64,000 bases of DNA from Corydoras sp. C115 (taxonomy: Eukaryota; Chordata; Actinopteri; Siluriformes; Callichthyidae), in assembly GCA_019802505.1 (NCBI GenBank), contig JAFMOC010000003.1, forward strand, positions 812,501 to 876,500, given 5' to 3'. This document shows positions 42,481 to 54,243 of the stretch, piece after piece. A model generated the notes under the pieces. The model saw only the letters and a program-made list of their open reading frames with translations. It was not told the DNA's origin and searched no databases. The stretch's first letter is position 1. Each line of letters opens with the position of its first letter. The position numbers and the translations under genes were made by a program.

Positions 42481-43080
42481 TGTCGAGTTTCTGACTTGTA
42501 TAAAGTTAAATCAGGGTCTAAATTGATCACCATTCTCTCCCTTTTCCTCTTCAGAATGTTCGACCTTTCTTCATGGCCCCTGCTGCGTTTTCTATTCCAT
42601 AATGGCAAGTAAAATGTATTATCATTTTTTAAATTCTAATTTAATTAGTTTTAGCTCATGCACAGTCTAGTCACTAGGCCTAGTAATGGTGGGCTTAGGA
42701 ACTAGTGCAGTGCAAAGATTACAATTCTCTTCTCTTGCAACTCACTGCTGCGTTTCCACAACAGCAGTGCTACTTATGGGAATGGACACTGTCTGCTTAC
42801 CAAGTGTTTTCCCTCTTCAATGTGTTCTGGAGACATGCAACAATTGATCAATTTAATTCTAATTACATATTCAGAATCACTTTAGTTTGCGAAGGATGTT
42901 ACACATGCAAGGAATTTCTTAGCGAGTGCACACATGTATGATGTAACATACAAAAATCAACAATGCAGCACAAACTATACGAGGAATAAACAAATTACTA
43001 TGAAATTATAATAAAAACAGGTAGTTTAAAGAGTAAATAAAGGGGTATGTTCAATACATATTTGTAATATAGTGTTGCAT

Positions 43081-43083
<3 letters not shown>

Positions 43084-43125
<42 letters not shown>

Positions 43126-43151
43126 TAGATAGAAATATATATATATATATA
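43084..43151. repeat. (TA)n with GATA units
   Basis: TA repeats with TAGATAGATAGAAATATA interruptions lie in a host gene intron. Confidence 0.9.
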
Positions 43152-43582
43152 GAAAGAGCTTCAATGCTAGCTGTCTAGTTTGTTAGCTCACGTCACTGAT
43201 GTTAAAGGTTATAGTAATTGTGTGTACTGGATTAGTTGTTTAATCAGGGATTTGGTACTGACCACCGTTTTGGAGAAATTGGCTGGTGTGATTTGCTAAT
43301 ATTTACATAGCATTTATGTATTTGCTACTTGCAGCAACAACAAAAAAAATCCTAACATCGCAAATACAACAGGATGGATTGGGCAGTAGCGTTTAAATAT
43401 ATGTAAACAAATTATTCTTGATTGCTACATATTTATTTTAACATTTAATAAACTCAGTCTTCTGTATAGGTCATAAAATTTGGTGTATTACAATAACATT
43501 CTGTATAAGCCACATTGCATACTGTCTCCTACTGGCACGGAAGTTTGCATTAGCCTTATTTTGATGTCCTCCATTTTTTTTA

Positions 43583-43616
43583 AAAGGTAAATTGTTTTAT
43601 TGGACAATTTACCTTT
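43583..43616. repeat. perfect 13-bp hairpin
   Basis: AAAGGTAAATTGT and its exact complement ACAATTTACCTTT are separated by eight bases. It lies in the intron just before the exon at 43662. Its function is unknown. Confidence 0.8.
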
Positions 43617-43740
43617 GTGTTTAGTTAAATCGTCATGTACTTAACTATAGTATCCTTTCAGGTTTTGGATAGAATCCAGACAGAAGGTGTGCCCTTGGTC
43701 AAAACTTAAGGTAACGCGCTATTTTTGGTGCATCATTGGT

Positions 43741-43812
43741 GTTTGTAATGATGAAAGGCTTTATGTTCAACTGCTCTTATGCCCATGAAAGATTAAGCCT
43801 CTCTGAACAAAC
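43741..43812 (+). ncRNA. box C/D snoRNA candidate
   Basis: The terminal stem GTTTGT (43741-43746) pairs perfectly with ACAAAC (43807-43812). Just inside are box C ATGATGA (43748-43754) and box D CTGA (43803-43806). An internal C'-like ATGAAAG lies at 43785-43791. The length of about 72 bases and the central position in a 167-base intron fit a 2'-O-methylation guide. The target is not identified. Confidence 0.85.
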
Positions 43813-43955
43813 CTTTACTATTATTTAGTGCTGCTAAAAGTAATGAGTTTATTTAATGCAGGTTTTCTTGCCTACAGCATGTGGTACTACCACTTGTGTG
43901 GAAGAGGATGGCCTGATTGTGAGTAATATATGAACTTTAATTTATCACACTTATT

Positions 43956-44089
43956 TCTGAGGTCTATCCCGACTGGCTCCTCATAGTAGAGTTGTGTCGT
44001 TGGAAATGCCTCAAAGACTAACTCTGTGGTATAGCTTTACCCATGGTGTTTCCATTGTTTACGCTGTGGGAAAATGCTGCAGGACAAAC
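43956..44089 (+). ncRNA. box H/ACA snoRNA candidate 1
   Basis: The 5' hairpin is closed by TGAGG (43958-43962) and CCTCA (44009-44013). Box H AGACTA (AnAnnA) lies at 44015-44020. A 3' hairpin with CCCA/TGGG and AGC/GCT helices follows, and box ACA is at 44084-44086, three bases from the inferred end. The 3' stem is less regular than in the other candidates. Confidence 0.65.
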
Positions 44090-44230
44090 AAATGAGCCTT
44101 GCAATCTTTTTAACTTTCATGCTGCTTCTTCACTGACCTACTGTATTTTCTGCCTATAGGAATGAGTTTGTGTGACCAGAAGGTGGCACACTTTCTCACT
44201 AAATGTAAGTATTTTAACTTCAGTTACTGA

Positions 44231-44369
44231 ACCAGCACTGTGTGGTATCTGCATCCAGTTGTATATCTGACTGGATTGTTCAAATGACAGTGCGAGAGGA
44301 AACTAGAGACCCACCACTATGGACCTTATGTAATTTATATGTTGGGTTCTCGTGGGTGGCTGGACAATA
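44231..44369 (+). ncRNA. box H/ACA snoRNA candidate 2
   Basis: The 5' hairpin is closed by GCACTGT (44235-44241) and ACAGTGC (44287-44293). Box H AGAGGA is at 44295-44300. The 3' hairpin uses ACCCAC and GTGGGT, and box ACA is at 44364-44366. The hairpin-hinge-hairpin-tail layout is complete. Confidence 0.85.
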
Positions 44370-44689
44370 AATACCGTAATACATTTTTAGTTTACGTGTC
44401 TGTTTAAATTAAGGAGTGTGATCCATCAGTCACTGGATTCCTTTAGTGGATAGTAAAACGCACCTTTTTGTGTACTTGCAGTAATGTGTTAAAATACTGT
44501 TCTATTTCACTATTTGTTGTGGGTCAGTTAGTTTCATGTCAGCAGGTGTTTTTTAATTTGTGGATTGCTAATAACATAAATTAATAATTCCAGACTAAAG
44601 CTCCTGTAGAAAGATGGCCTGAAAACAGACCTGTCTGGAATCCAGATAGGACATCAGGTAATTGGCTTCAGCACTGCCTTCGTAATACA

Positions 44690-44811
44690 TTGGTCATAAA
44701 CCAAGGCTTTCAGGAGGTGAAGTTCCTGACTCGCTGTGGACATGACCAGAAATCAAAACTCACCCCGTGACTTGCTGCGGTTTTTACTGTGGTAATTCAC
44801 TGGGTACACTT
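44690..44811 (+). ncRNA. box H/ACA snoRNA candidate 3
   Basis: The outer stem TGGTCAT (44691-44697) pairs with ATGACCA (44742-44748). The inner stem CAGGA pairs with TCCTG, leaving an internal loop that serves as the pseudouridylation pocket. Box H AAATCA is at 44750-44755. The 3' stem ACCCCGTGA pairs with TCACTGGGT with one mismatch. Box ACA is at 44806-44808. Confidence 0.88.
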
Positions 44812-44932
44812 TTAAAAATGCCAAAGCTGTTTGGAACTAGCAAACCTAATAAATCTTTTACTTTTAGGGGCTGCATCCTAAACAAGCCAGGGAGACACTA
44901 CAGAGTTATGGTAAGGCGCTTTCAGGAAATTA

Positions 44933-45065
44933 CATGGATCACATTCCAAGGGGGCCGGCTGTATTCTACCAATGGCAGGCCCTAACGCAGTGATCCCACA
45001 GCAATGCCTTCTGAGATGTAATTCAGGTTTTAATATATGAACCTGGTATCTCAAAGGCAACACCT
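44933..45065 (+). ncRNA. box H/ACA snoRNA candidate 4
   Basis: This is the best-formed of the four. Stem GGATCAC (44936-44942) pairs with GTGATCC, and inner GGGCC with GGCCC. Box H ACAGCA is at 44998-45003. The 3' stem TGCCTT pairs with AAGGCA, and inner CAGGTT with AACCTG. Box ACA is at 45060-45062 and the end is three bases later. The target is not determined. Confidence 0.92.
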
Positions 45066-45599
45066 TAATTTTTGCTTTTTTTTTGCCGACATTTTACTGC
45101 TGTACTTAAATTACATTTGTTACTAAACATTTTTGATTTCAAATCTCATATATATAGAGGAGCTTTAGTTGAAATAAAAACTTTGAAGTGACATTTATGA
45201 GCTAAAAAGCACCAGATTGCTCTTAAGTGCTGCTCCTAAGATGTAACCAACTGGTTCTGATAAGGCTCCAGTTTTAAATTGTTCTGATCATGGACCACAA
45301 ATTGGACTCTTGTGCAGGAATCATGTTTCTTTCCTCTTATTTAACAGATGACTGTCATGTGCTTCTAATGAAGAGAGACTTCTAACGATAGAGACTTCAG
45401 ATACCTCTACTCATTGCTGCCCCTGTTGATTGCCAATAATTAGTTGCTATTATAGACCTGTGTATAATAGTATATTGTTTGCAATTGTTTGTTATTTAAA
45501 TTGGTTACTAATGTGACTTGTGTTTTCAATAATTCTCATTTGTGATCTTTTTACATTTAAAGTTTTAAAAAGAAGTTGAACTTTGTTGTTCTCGTCTAT

Positions 45600-48500
45600 T
45601 CAAATAGTGTTTCATATAGATTTATCATATAATCGGTTTCCATTTACTTGTCTGCAGGTTATTTGGGGGAATTTTTTTTCCCTCCTACTTGGTAATGTGC
45701 AGATATTTGTGATGCTGTTTGATCGGCAGGCTATTCAAAATAATTAAATGCCTTTTGTCCTAGAAGTCCATTCCAGCACTCTTTCCCTGTGACTTTAATT
45801 GGGATAAGCAGCTTAGAAAATTAATCCATTTTGTCTGTCAGTGCTTTAAAAATGTAGATTTTTTTTTTTCTTAAATGTTGAATGGTCATGTGTTTTGGGC
45901 TTACTTAATGGAAGGTTTTATTTATTTTATTTTTCCCCCCTCGTACATACTTGTCTGGTTAATGCTATCCTGGAGGTTAATAAAATGGATTTATAAGGAT
46001 AACTTTTTTTTGTGAAAAAGCCAATCACAGAGCAAAGCAATTGGATATAGTTAACCTTACATTGATTATATTTTAAACATCCTAAAATTGTTGCAAGTTT
46101 TTAAATTGATCAATGTGCCTTTTAAACAGTAATACCTTAATACTGTACAAGCTGTAATACTGTTAGCTACAGCTTGTTAATATGCTTGTCAATGGACCAG
46201 CTCTTCCTATACTTAAATTTTTTTACAAAACAAATGCAATATAAAAATTCTGTCCAGACCAAAACAATATTTTAGATTTGGGGGAGGGGGGGAATTCTTT
46301 TATTTATTTATTTTTCCATTGCAGTGATGCAAGTTGCACTTGTAGGGATAAATCAATTATGGCAATGACTAAAATTCTGTATCAAGTGTGCTAATGGGTT
46401 AAGATATAGCAATGTTTCTCTGAAAGTCTGTGTAAACCTTGTTAGGACCTTTTTAGAATTTAAAGCTGCTTCAGTCTGGAAAATCATCTTTAGATCTTCC
46501 AACTTCTGTCCAGGTCAAAAGAAAAATGCTTTTTGAAGTGTCCAGTGATGTTTATTTGACAAATGTCAATTGCGGCACACTTATTTGGTAAACATCTTTG
46601 TTAATTAGGACTTGTATTTTCATACTTTTTTTTTAATTTAATTAAATAAAATGGCACTTATTATGAGCAGTCTGAGAACGTGAGTGTGGCATGCTGACAT
46701 TTTGGTCAGCATTGGTGATCAGGTTCAAATACCAATGTGGGAAAAGTTTGTGTTCTCTCCAAGTCCATGTGGGTTTTCTTTGGGTTTTCCTAGTTTCCTC
46801 CCACAGTCTAAAAAGCATGTATTTTAAGGTTTATTGGCTGTTTTAAATTGCCACATATTGTCTGTCAGTGTTTGCCCAGCAATGGATTGACACCCTGTCC
46901 TTGGTGTATTAGTCCAGTGCCTGAGACATTCTGTATTAGATAGGCATGGGGGGAACCATGAGCTGAGACCTGTATTAACTAATGTAAGTGACACTTTTTT
47001 TATATATATATTATTTTGTTTTTTTATTATGGGATTAAGTTAAGTAGCCTTAATTAAGCTGTCCAGTGGCTGGTCCTTACAAATTAGTTAATTGTGCAAC
47101 AATTAAGAAAGGACATTCCCATTATTGTCTCTGGTGACCTGCATGTTGGTTAAAAGACTTTTTGATTTAGGTCCTGCAAGCTTAAATGTCTATATTTGTG
47201 TTTTCCTCGTCATTTTAGTAAATTATTAATATTTAAGTATCTAAAACTGATTATAGCTATTTTACCACATGTTTTTTAAATAATTGCATAGGTTATTACT
47301 TTAATGCTAACTGTTTACAGTTAACTGCTCTATTGGGTTCTCATTCATTAATTCAGTTTGAAGATGGCTTGGTGTTAAAATTAATTAAATATTCTAATTA
47401 AATAACTGCCCAGATTTACACACAATGTATCCAAATGGCTGTAAACACTTGGCAATCCCACAGGACAGACATCTAGACAGACGCATTTACACTTGGGGTA
47501 ATTTTGTATCTATAGTTCACCCACTAATATTTTTGGCTGTGGAAGGAAATGTACACGAAAGGATCTAGAGAGCTGCACTAATTAATACCAGGACCTTTTT
47601 AAGAATAAGACTGACTGATTCAACTGTTCAAATCATTGAGAATGTTACAAATTTAGAGATTTTCTAAAATACTTAATATAAAATCAAGCAAATTGAATCA
47701 TACTAACAATCATAATGCGCTGAAGCAACCTTACTTTATCAGATTTCAGTGTGTAATTCAAAGGTCATTCAACAACCAGTGATTAAATGCTAACTAGTTT
47801 ACAAGTAGGCATTATCCAATTTGTAATGGTGCATAAGAGTGCTTAATTTCAGCGCTGTAGGTGTTTAAAGCACAATTCTTAAATGTTGCTGACTAAACAA
47901 ATGTTGGTCATTAAGCCTGCTGTGGTGTTTTAACTAAGAACATTTGCTTTGTATGGCGGTGTTATGATCACAGGGCTACCACAAGCACTTGTGTAGCACT
48001 GAATGGGGAATTGAGCTTTTTTTTTTTTGAGCCTTTAGCTGTTTTTCTGCCAAGCATGAACCCGGTTCTCAGAGTTTCCCACAGGTCATGGGATGCAGAT
48101 TAAAGGATTCTCTTCAGAGCACACAGAATTTTGTCAAAGCCCCTTCTTGGCTAAAAATCCTGTTGTTGCAGAGGATATTCACTGCTCAAGTAATTAATTG
48201 GAGCCTCAAAGGCATCATGTCCAGTCAATGCAAATGGAACAGCCATGGAGTTCTTGTATGGTTAAGTACTTTAAAGTTTATATGTTCAGTGCATGTACAG
48301 TTCACAACCACAGATTAAAAAAAAAATGTTTCATGATCAGGTTTATTTTTATATATGATTGTCTATAAACTAGATGTGGGTTTTTTAACTGTTAACTAAT
48401 TATTAGTGTTTGCATACCAAAACCCATTTTGCCATTTAAATTAAGTAGTTTATATTTTTTAGGAAGACTTGGAAATCCTAAAGTTCAAAAGAAAACATTT

Positions 48501-51260
48501 CTCAATATTCTATGTACTACGTTAGCAAGAAAGTTCAGATCTCTTTCCAAATGTTCGCTCACTGGTTATTATTAGATACACCTTTTGGTAAACCTCATTG
48601 TACATTTTAGTTCCACTTACCTGTACAAATGTACTTTTTGATTCTACAGTAAGAAATTGTAGTCCCCTTTACTCTGTTCTCCAAGATCAGTTATGCTTCT
48701 TTTTTTTTTTTTTTCCCCCCCAAGGTTAATTTTAAATCTCCCTGCCCTCTTACTCAATCAGTGCATTAGTTCAGATTCTTAATTTACAACAAAGCAGCTT
48801 TGGTAATTTTACAGTGTAATTAAGCCATTTGGTTGAAATGAAAAATAGAAATGGAAAAATAAGGTTAATGAACTATACAACTAAAACTTGATTAGAAGTA
48901 ACAGTGGTGTTTATTTCTATTTCCCTAATTTACTTGGACTGTGCAACATTTTTGTCCTAATAAAAGATTACATAGCACCAGTATGAGGCAGCATATCAAC
49001 ATGTGGATTGCAGTTACCATAATACACTAAAGAAGAAGGAAAAAAGATAAAGATTAAATAGTTTTTTATTTGTTTGTTTATTTTATATATATTTAAGTTA
49101 AGTTGTGAGAAGAAAGCTGTGCAGCAAAGACACCAAAACAATATAAACTAAATTAATCAGTTCCTTAAAACTAATTTTTTTTTATTAAAATGAAACAAAA
49201 TTAACAGTAACTGATAGAAGCTTTAAAAAAAAAAAATAAATAAAAAAGGGTCAAATCAGTATTAGGATAGTGTTCAAATGAGTGTTCGATCATCTTACAT
49301 TTATGTCTCCATCACACTACTTTGAGATGGGAGGTGTCCATCTGTTTGCTCTATTAATACATAACGTCTGAAATGTGAGCTGCTGTTTTTCCATAATGTG
49401 TTGTGCAATTATTCGTGTTTGGTGAGTCCTGGAAACACCAAGCACTAAGTGATAATGTACACTGATGCAGCTAAAGACCTGTTATAGTTTAATAATATCA
49501 ATATAATTTCCTGATTTTATCAGAAATTCTAATTCGATTATTGATTATCTTTCAGTTTTAATTACTTGGTTGGATCAAATAATATAATCACAAAAGAAAT
49601 CTAAATACCAAAATATATTTTGTACTGAAATACTAAAAGTAAAAATGCAGTAACTCTAAAACCATTTTTTAAAAGATGGAGCAACACCCTGGACAACTTG
49701 CTAGACCATTGCAGGACAGACACACACATAAACATGTTCATATTCAGGGGAAATTTAGTATCTTTAATTCCTCAATATATTTAAACTCATACAGTCATTG
49801 GGAGAACATGCTAAATTCAAGCAAAAGAGACTTTCGTCTCCTGCTACACAAAGAGAATAGGCAGACGACAACACCAGAAAGTAAAATTTTCAAACCCCTC
49901 CTGCTGTTTAGCTTTTTTGTGCCAATGTGCAAGGCCTTTAACCTCAAGTTATACTGATAGCATGATTTAATCACCTCTGAGTTTTTTTTAGATAAGTGCA
50001 TCTGCTAAATGCTGTAAATGTTATGCCAGTCTAAACCAATACCACATCAAATAGTTGTTGTAAGTCTTTTAACAATCAAGTTGCTTTAACTAATAATGTA
50101 GCTTATCAGCATGAAATGTTTTGTCTTTCTAATCTATTTATGGTTGCATCTGAATCAATTCCACTCAATTCTCTGCATTAGTCCACTCCCACACCAGCTA
50201 TTATGTAACCTTGCTGAATGTACACAGTTAAAAGCAGAAAACTATAATCTCATCAGTGGAAATAGTTTCTGCAAGAAGAACACTCAGCTAAACAGCTTTT
50301 TGATCTGATTTATTGCAAGATTTGACCTGTTTGGACCAAGTCAGCCTCCAAGATCTTATCAATACTGCAGACAAAGAAGGTTTGTGTTTATGGCACTGTG
50401 TGGCAGTAAGTGACATGACCTGTAAATCATTAAATGATAAATGAATCATAAAAAATACCTTTTTAAACATTGTGTCAGTAGGTTCAAAACATTGCAAAAC
50501 CTTTTGTTCAAATACTAACATTCACACAAAAAGGTTTGCTTCATATTAACACAACTTAATCATATAGATTAAGTAAATAACTGTTCAAATTCAACTATTT
50601 GTATTTACTTTTTAAAATAAAATAAATGTTTTATGTTTATTTTTTTAGCCACCATTATGGGTTTTTAAATCTCTACATTCATTTTATTTCTGTTTACAGA
50701 ATTTAGCAGACCAAACTTGTCCAAAGTAAGGTAGAGAATTGAGGACTCGATCTGTGAGCCTTAAATATGGTAGGATTTCAAAACAGCAACTTTCAGTTTA
50801 TACAAAAAAATGGATCTGTTTAGAAATTTGGTGAGTCTAGAATACTACACTACAAATCTACAACATTTACACTGAGTAAATGTTTTTTTATCCAAAGCAA
50901 CTTGAAAGAACAAATGAGAGACCAACACAAGTCAGTAGTTGAGCTTCACTGTAGTATAATCAAAAACATTACAAAACAACAACAAAAAAAGTCTGTTTTT
51001 CTCTCTGGATTAATTTATATTAATAAAAAAGTGTTTATGCAAAATAAAAACTTTGCTGCTTATGCAGCAGTGTCTCAGAATCATTGCATCCGTTGTAAAG
51101 GTTCTTAGCATCAAATAATGTTAAATAATACCTCATACATGATTGACCATACATAGGCAAATGTATTTCTAGAAATTTGTATTTGGCCCAATGTTAGACA
51201 CACATTAATTTTTAATAACTGCCCAGTATTATAAGTATATATATTTTTTATTTTGTATGG
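45600..51260. other. intergenic, repeat-poor
   Basis: No gene is recognised. A strongly diverged plus-oriented SINE family A copy lies at about 46700-46975 (CCTCCCACAGTCTAAAAAGC, CCCAGCAATGGATTGACACC). Even older minus-oriented scraps are suspected at 47440-47580 (TTTTTGGCTGTGGAAGGAAA) and 49680-49815. ATAAGTGCATCTGCTAAATG at about 49993 is the 3' end type of SINE family B. An AATAAAATGG near 45979 could be a later polyadenylation site of the host RNA. Confidence 0.5.
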
Positions 51261-51271
51261 TTAAACAGCAG

Positions 51272-51624
51272 CAGCACGGTGGCTTAGTGGTTAGCACATT
51301 CTCCTCTCAGCGCTAAGGATTCCCGGTTCGAATCCCAATCTGGGTGGAGTTTCCGTGTTCTCCCTGTGTCCGCGTGGGTTTCCTCCGGGTTCTCCGGTTT
51401 CCTCCCACATTCCAAAAACATGGATCAAGTCAATTGAGTTCTCTAAATTGCCCCATATAGAGTGTGTCTGTGTGAGTGAGTGTGTGCCCAGCGATGGATT
51501 GGCGCCCTGTCCTGGGTCTATCTGCCCAGCGCCCGAGACGTTCTCCCCTGGATGGGCATGGGGAACCCCACCGCGACCCTAGTAGAGGATAAAGCGGGAG
51601 ATAATTAATGAATGAATGAATAAA
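51272..51624 (+). mobile_element. SINE family A, first of a tandem pair
   Basis: This is a near-consensus, full-length copy. AAACAGCAGC precedes it and is repeated between it and the next copy. Confidence 0.93.
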
Positions 51625-51632
51625 TAAACAGC

Positions 51633-51983
51633 AGCAGCACGGTGGCTTAGTGGTCAGCACATTCTCCTCTCAGCGCTAGGGTTTCCCGGTTCGAATCCCA
51701 ATCTGGGTGGAGTTTCCGTGTTCTCCCCGTGTCCGTGTGGGTTTCCTCCGGGTTCTCCGGTTTCCTCCCACAGTACAAAAACATGGATCAAGGTTAATTG
51801 ACTTCTCCGAATTACCCATTTAGTGTGTGTCTGTGTGATTGCGTGTGTGCCCAGCGATAGATTGGCGCCCTGTCCTGGGTGTATCTGCCCAGCGCCTGAA
51901 ACATTCTCCCCCGGATGGGCATGGGGAACCCCCCCCCACGACCCTAATAAAGGATAAAGAAGAAGATAATGGACAGATGGATG
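51633..51983 (+). mobile_element. SINE family A, second of a tandem pair
   Basis: It is in the same orientation as its neighbour but belongs to a different subtype (GGATGG tail, CCCCCCCC run, CGAATTACCC), so it is not a simple tandem duplication. GAACAGCCAT on its right is similar to the shared target. Confidence 0.92.
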
Positions 51984-52248
51984 GTTGAACAGCCATGTTC
52001 ATGACCAATATGACTTTAACCTGTGAAAAACATAAGCTTAAACCCGAACAATGAACTTCTGAATTGTAAACCTTCACAGTAAAATGAGATTTAACAGTTT
52101 TACTGCCATGCATTCATTGATTGGCTGTAAACTTTATAAATAAATAAGTTACTTTCTAGCCTTTAGTTGGATTTTTACAGAGCATTTTTGGATTTATTAA
52201 GGCTAAATCCGAAAAAATCTTCTGTTTTAAAGTATATATAGTTATATA

Positions 52249-52674
52249 TTCATTAATTCATTATCTCCCGCTTTATCCTCTATTAGGGTCGCGGTGGGGT
52301 TCCCCATGCCCATCCAGGGGAGAACATCTCAGGCGCTGGGCAAATAGACCCAGGACAGGGCGCCAATCCATCGCTGGGCACACACTCACTCACACAGACA
52401 CACTCTATATGGGGCAATTTTGAGAATTCAATTGACTTGATCCATGTTTTTTGGACCAGCGATGGATTGGCGCCCTGTCCTGGGTCTATCTGCCCAGCGC
52501 CCGAAACGTTCTCCCCTGGATGGGTATGGGGAACCCCACCGCGACCCTAATAGAGGATAAAGCGGATAATGAATGAATGAATGTTTTTGGACTGTGGGAG
52601 GAAACCGGAGAACCCGGAGGAAACCCACGCAGACACGGGGAGAACATGGAAACTCCACCCAGATGGGGATACGA
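52249..52674 (-). mobile_element. chimeric SINE, second locus
   Basis: The minus-oriented outer copy is cut at the box B region (GGGGATACGAA). An inner plus-oriented partial copy (52457-52580) starts CAGCGATGGATTGG and is flanked by ATGTTTTTTGGAC and ATGTTTTTGGAC. The layout and junctions match those at 39366-39862. Confidence 0.9.
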
Positions 52675-52773
52675 ATTTTATTATGAAAAAAGAAGCAAAC
52701 GCAGTTTTAACGCTTAAATCCATTCTAGCTTTTAGGGTGTGGTAGCTCAGTGGTTAGGGTGTTGGGTTATCAA

Positions 52774-53861
52774 TCTAAATTACATAAAATTAGACCAACA
52801 ACTCGCCTTTGAAACCCATATTAAACATCTCTGTAAGGTTTCCTTTTATCATCTTAGAAACATTGCCAAACTCTCACTGTTTCAGACGCTGAGAAACTGG
52901 TCCACGCATTTGTCTCATCAAGACTGGATTACTGCAATGCACTCTTCATTGGGCTCCCAAAAAAGAGCCTTCAGAGACTGCAGTATATTCAGAACAGCGC
53001 TGCTCGAATCTTGATGAGAGTACGGAAACATGAGCACATTACACCTGTTCTTCAATCACTTCATTGGCTTCCTGTTTCTGTCAGAATTGAATACAAGGTC
53101 TCCTTTCTTGCTTACCAGTGCATACATGGAAATGCACCTTCATATCTGAAAGAACTTCTTACCTGGCAAACATCATCACGATCGCTTCGCTCTGTAAATT
53201 CAAACCGCTTCCTCCTCCCCAGAACTAAGCTCAGCACCATGGGTGATAGAGCTTTTTGTTCTGCCGCACCACGCTTGTGGAATGCTCTACCTGACCAGCT
53301 GAGAGCTCCTCAGAAAATAGAAAGTTTTAAAAAAGGACTTAAAACGTTTCTTTTTAGAAGAACTTACCATTCTTAATTGATTGTTGCTTTTATATGTGTT
53401 GTTATTTGCTTGAGGGCGGCACGGTGGCTTAGTGGTTAGCACGTTTGCCTCTCAGCGCTAGGGATTCCCGGTTCGAATCCCCATCTGGGTGGAGTTTCCA
53501 TGTTCTCCCCATGTCCGCGTGGGTTTCCTCCGGGTTCTCCGGTTTCCTCCCACAGTCCAAAAACATGGATCAAGTTAATTGAGTTCTCTAAATTGCCCCA
53601 TAGAGAGTGTGTTTGAGTGAGTGAGTGTGTACCCAGCGATGGATTGGCGCCCTGTCCTGGGTGTATCTGCCCAGCGCCCGAGACGTTCTCCCCTGGATGG
53701 GCATGGGGAGCCCCACCGCGACCCTAGTAGAGGATAAAGCGGGAGATAATGAATGAATGAATGAATGTTATTTGCTTTCATCATGTAGCACTTTGAGATT
53801 TGTGATCAAATGTAAAGTGCACTACAAATAAAATTTATTATTATTATTATTATTTATTTAT
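52774..53861 (+). mobile_element. L2/CR1-like LINE 3' fragment
   Basis: Translation (with frame changes before 53000) gives FYHLRNIAKLSLFQTL, then HAFVSSRLDYCNALFIGLPK and SLQRLQYIQNSAARIL. The open frame 53011-53376 follows: HITPVLQSLHWLPVSVRIEY, AYQCIHGNAPSYLKELL, DRAFCSAAPRLWNALPDQLR and FKKGLKTFLFRRTYHS. These are the C-terminal motifs of L2/CR1-clade reverse-transcriptase proteins. The 3' end TTTGAGATTTGTGATCAAATG ... (ATT)n matches L2-type tails. A SINE interrupts it at 53412-53765. Confidence 0.85.
53412..53765 (+). mobile_element. SINE family A inside the L2-like LINE
   Basis: This is a full-length copy. The 12-base target-site duplication TGTTATTTGCTT lies at 53400-53411 and 53766-53777. 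Confidence 0.94.
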
Positions 53862-53863
53862 TA

Positions 53864-54220
53864 GGGCGGCACGGTGGCTTAGTGGTTAGCACGTTGGCCT
53901 CTCAGCGCTAGGGATTCCCGGTTCGAATCCCCATCTGGGTGGAGTTTCCATGTTCTCCCCGTGTCTGCGTGGGTTTCCTCCGGGTTCTCCGGTTTCCTCC
54001 CACAGTCCAAAAACATGGATCAAGGTGAATTGAATTCTCAAAAATTGCCCCAAATAGAGAGTGTCTGTGTGAGTGAGTGTGTGCCCAGCGATGGATTGGC
54101 GCCCTGTCCTGGGTCTATCTGCCCAGCGCGCGAGACGTTCTCCCCTGGATGGGCATGGGGAACCCCACCACGACCCTAATAGAGGATAAAGCGGGAGATA
54201 ATGAATGAATGAATGAATGA
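53864..54220 (+). mobile_element. SINE family A in the LINE tail
   Basis: This near-consensus copy is inserted in the ATT-rich tail. The flanks TATTATTTATT repeat on both sides. Confidence 0.93.
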
Positions 54221-54243
54221 ATATTATTTATTATTATCAATCT

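Larger units (their letters stand above)
40227..45590 (+). ncRNA. snoRNA host gene (spliced non-coding RNA)
   Basis: Short exons with good GT-AG sites can be drawn at about 40227-40260, 42555-42606, 43662-43710, 43878-43918, 44160-44204, 44594-44657, 44868-44910 and 45348 to about 45590. Joined, they give no long open frame. Four successive introns carry structured RNAs: one box C/D candidate, then four box H/ACA candidates, one per intron except where noted. Short untranslated exons, a pyrimidine-start promoter and one snoRNA per intron are the hallmarks of snoRNA host genes such as GAS5 or the SNHG loci. The second exon's donor is uncertain (GCAAGT or a nearby GTAAAA). Which named host gene this corresponds to is not determined. 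A protein function for the spliced exons is unlikely but not excluded. Confidence 0.75.

Noticed and set aside
40622..42612. Frames of 100-370 codons rich in Ser-Leu or Arg-Glu
   Set aside because: They are produced by the CT-rich minisatellite whose units keep several frames open. Only the LINE-derived part (minus strand, 41496 to about 42000) has protein-like content.
43790..43806. Guide match of the C/D snoRNA to 18S rRNA
   Set aside because: The bases before box D (AAAGATTAAGCC) equal the sense strand of the 18S 5' region as I remember it. They are not complementary to it, so they cannot guide modification there.
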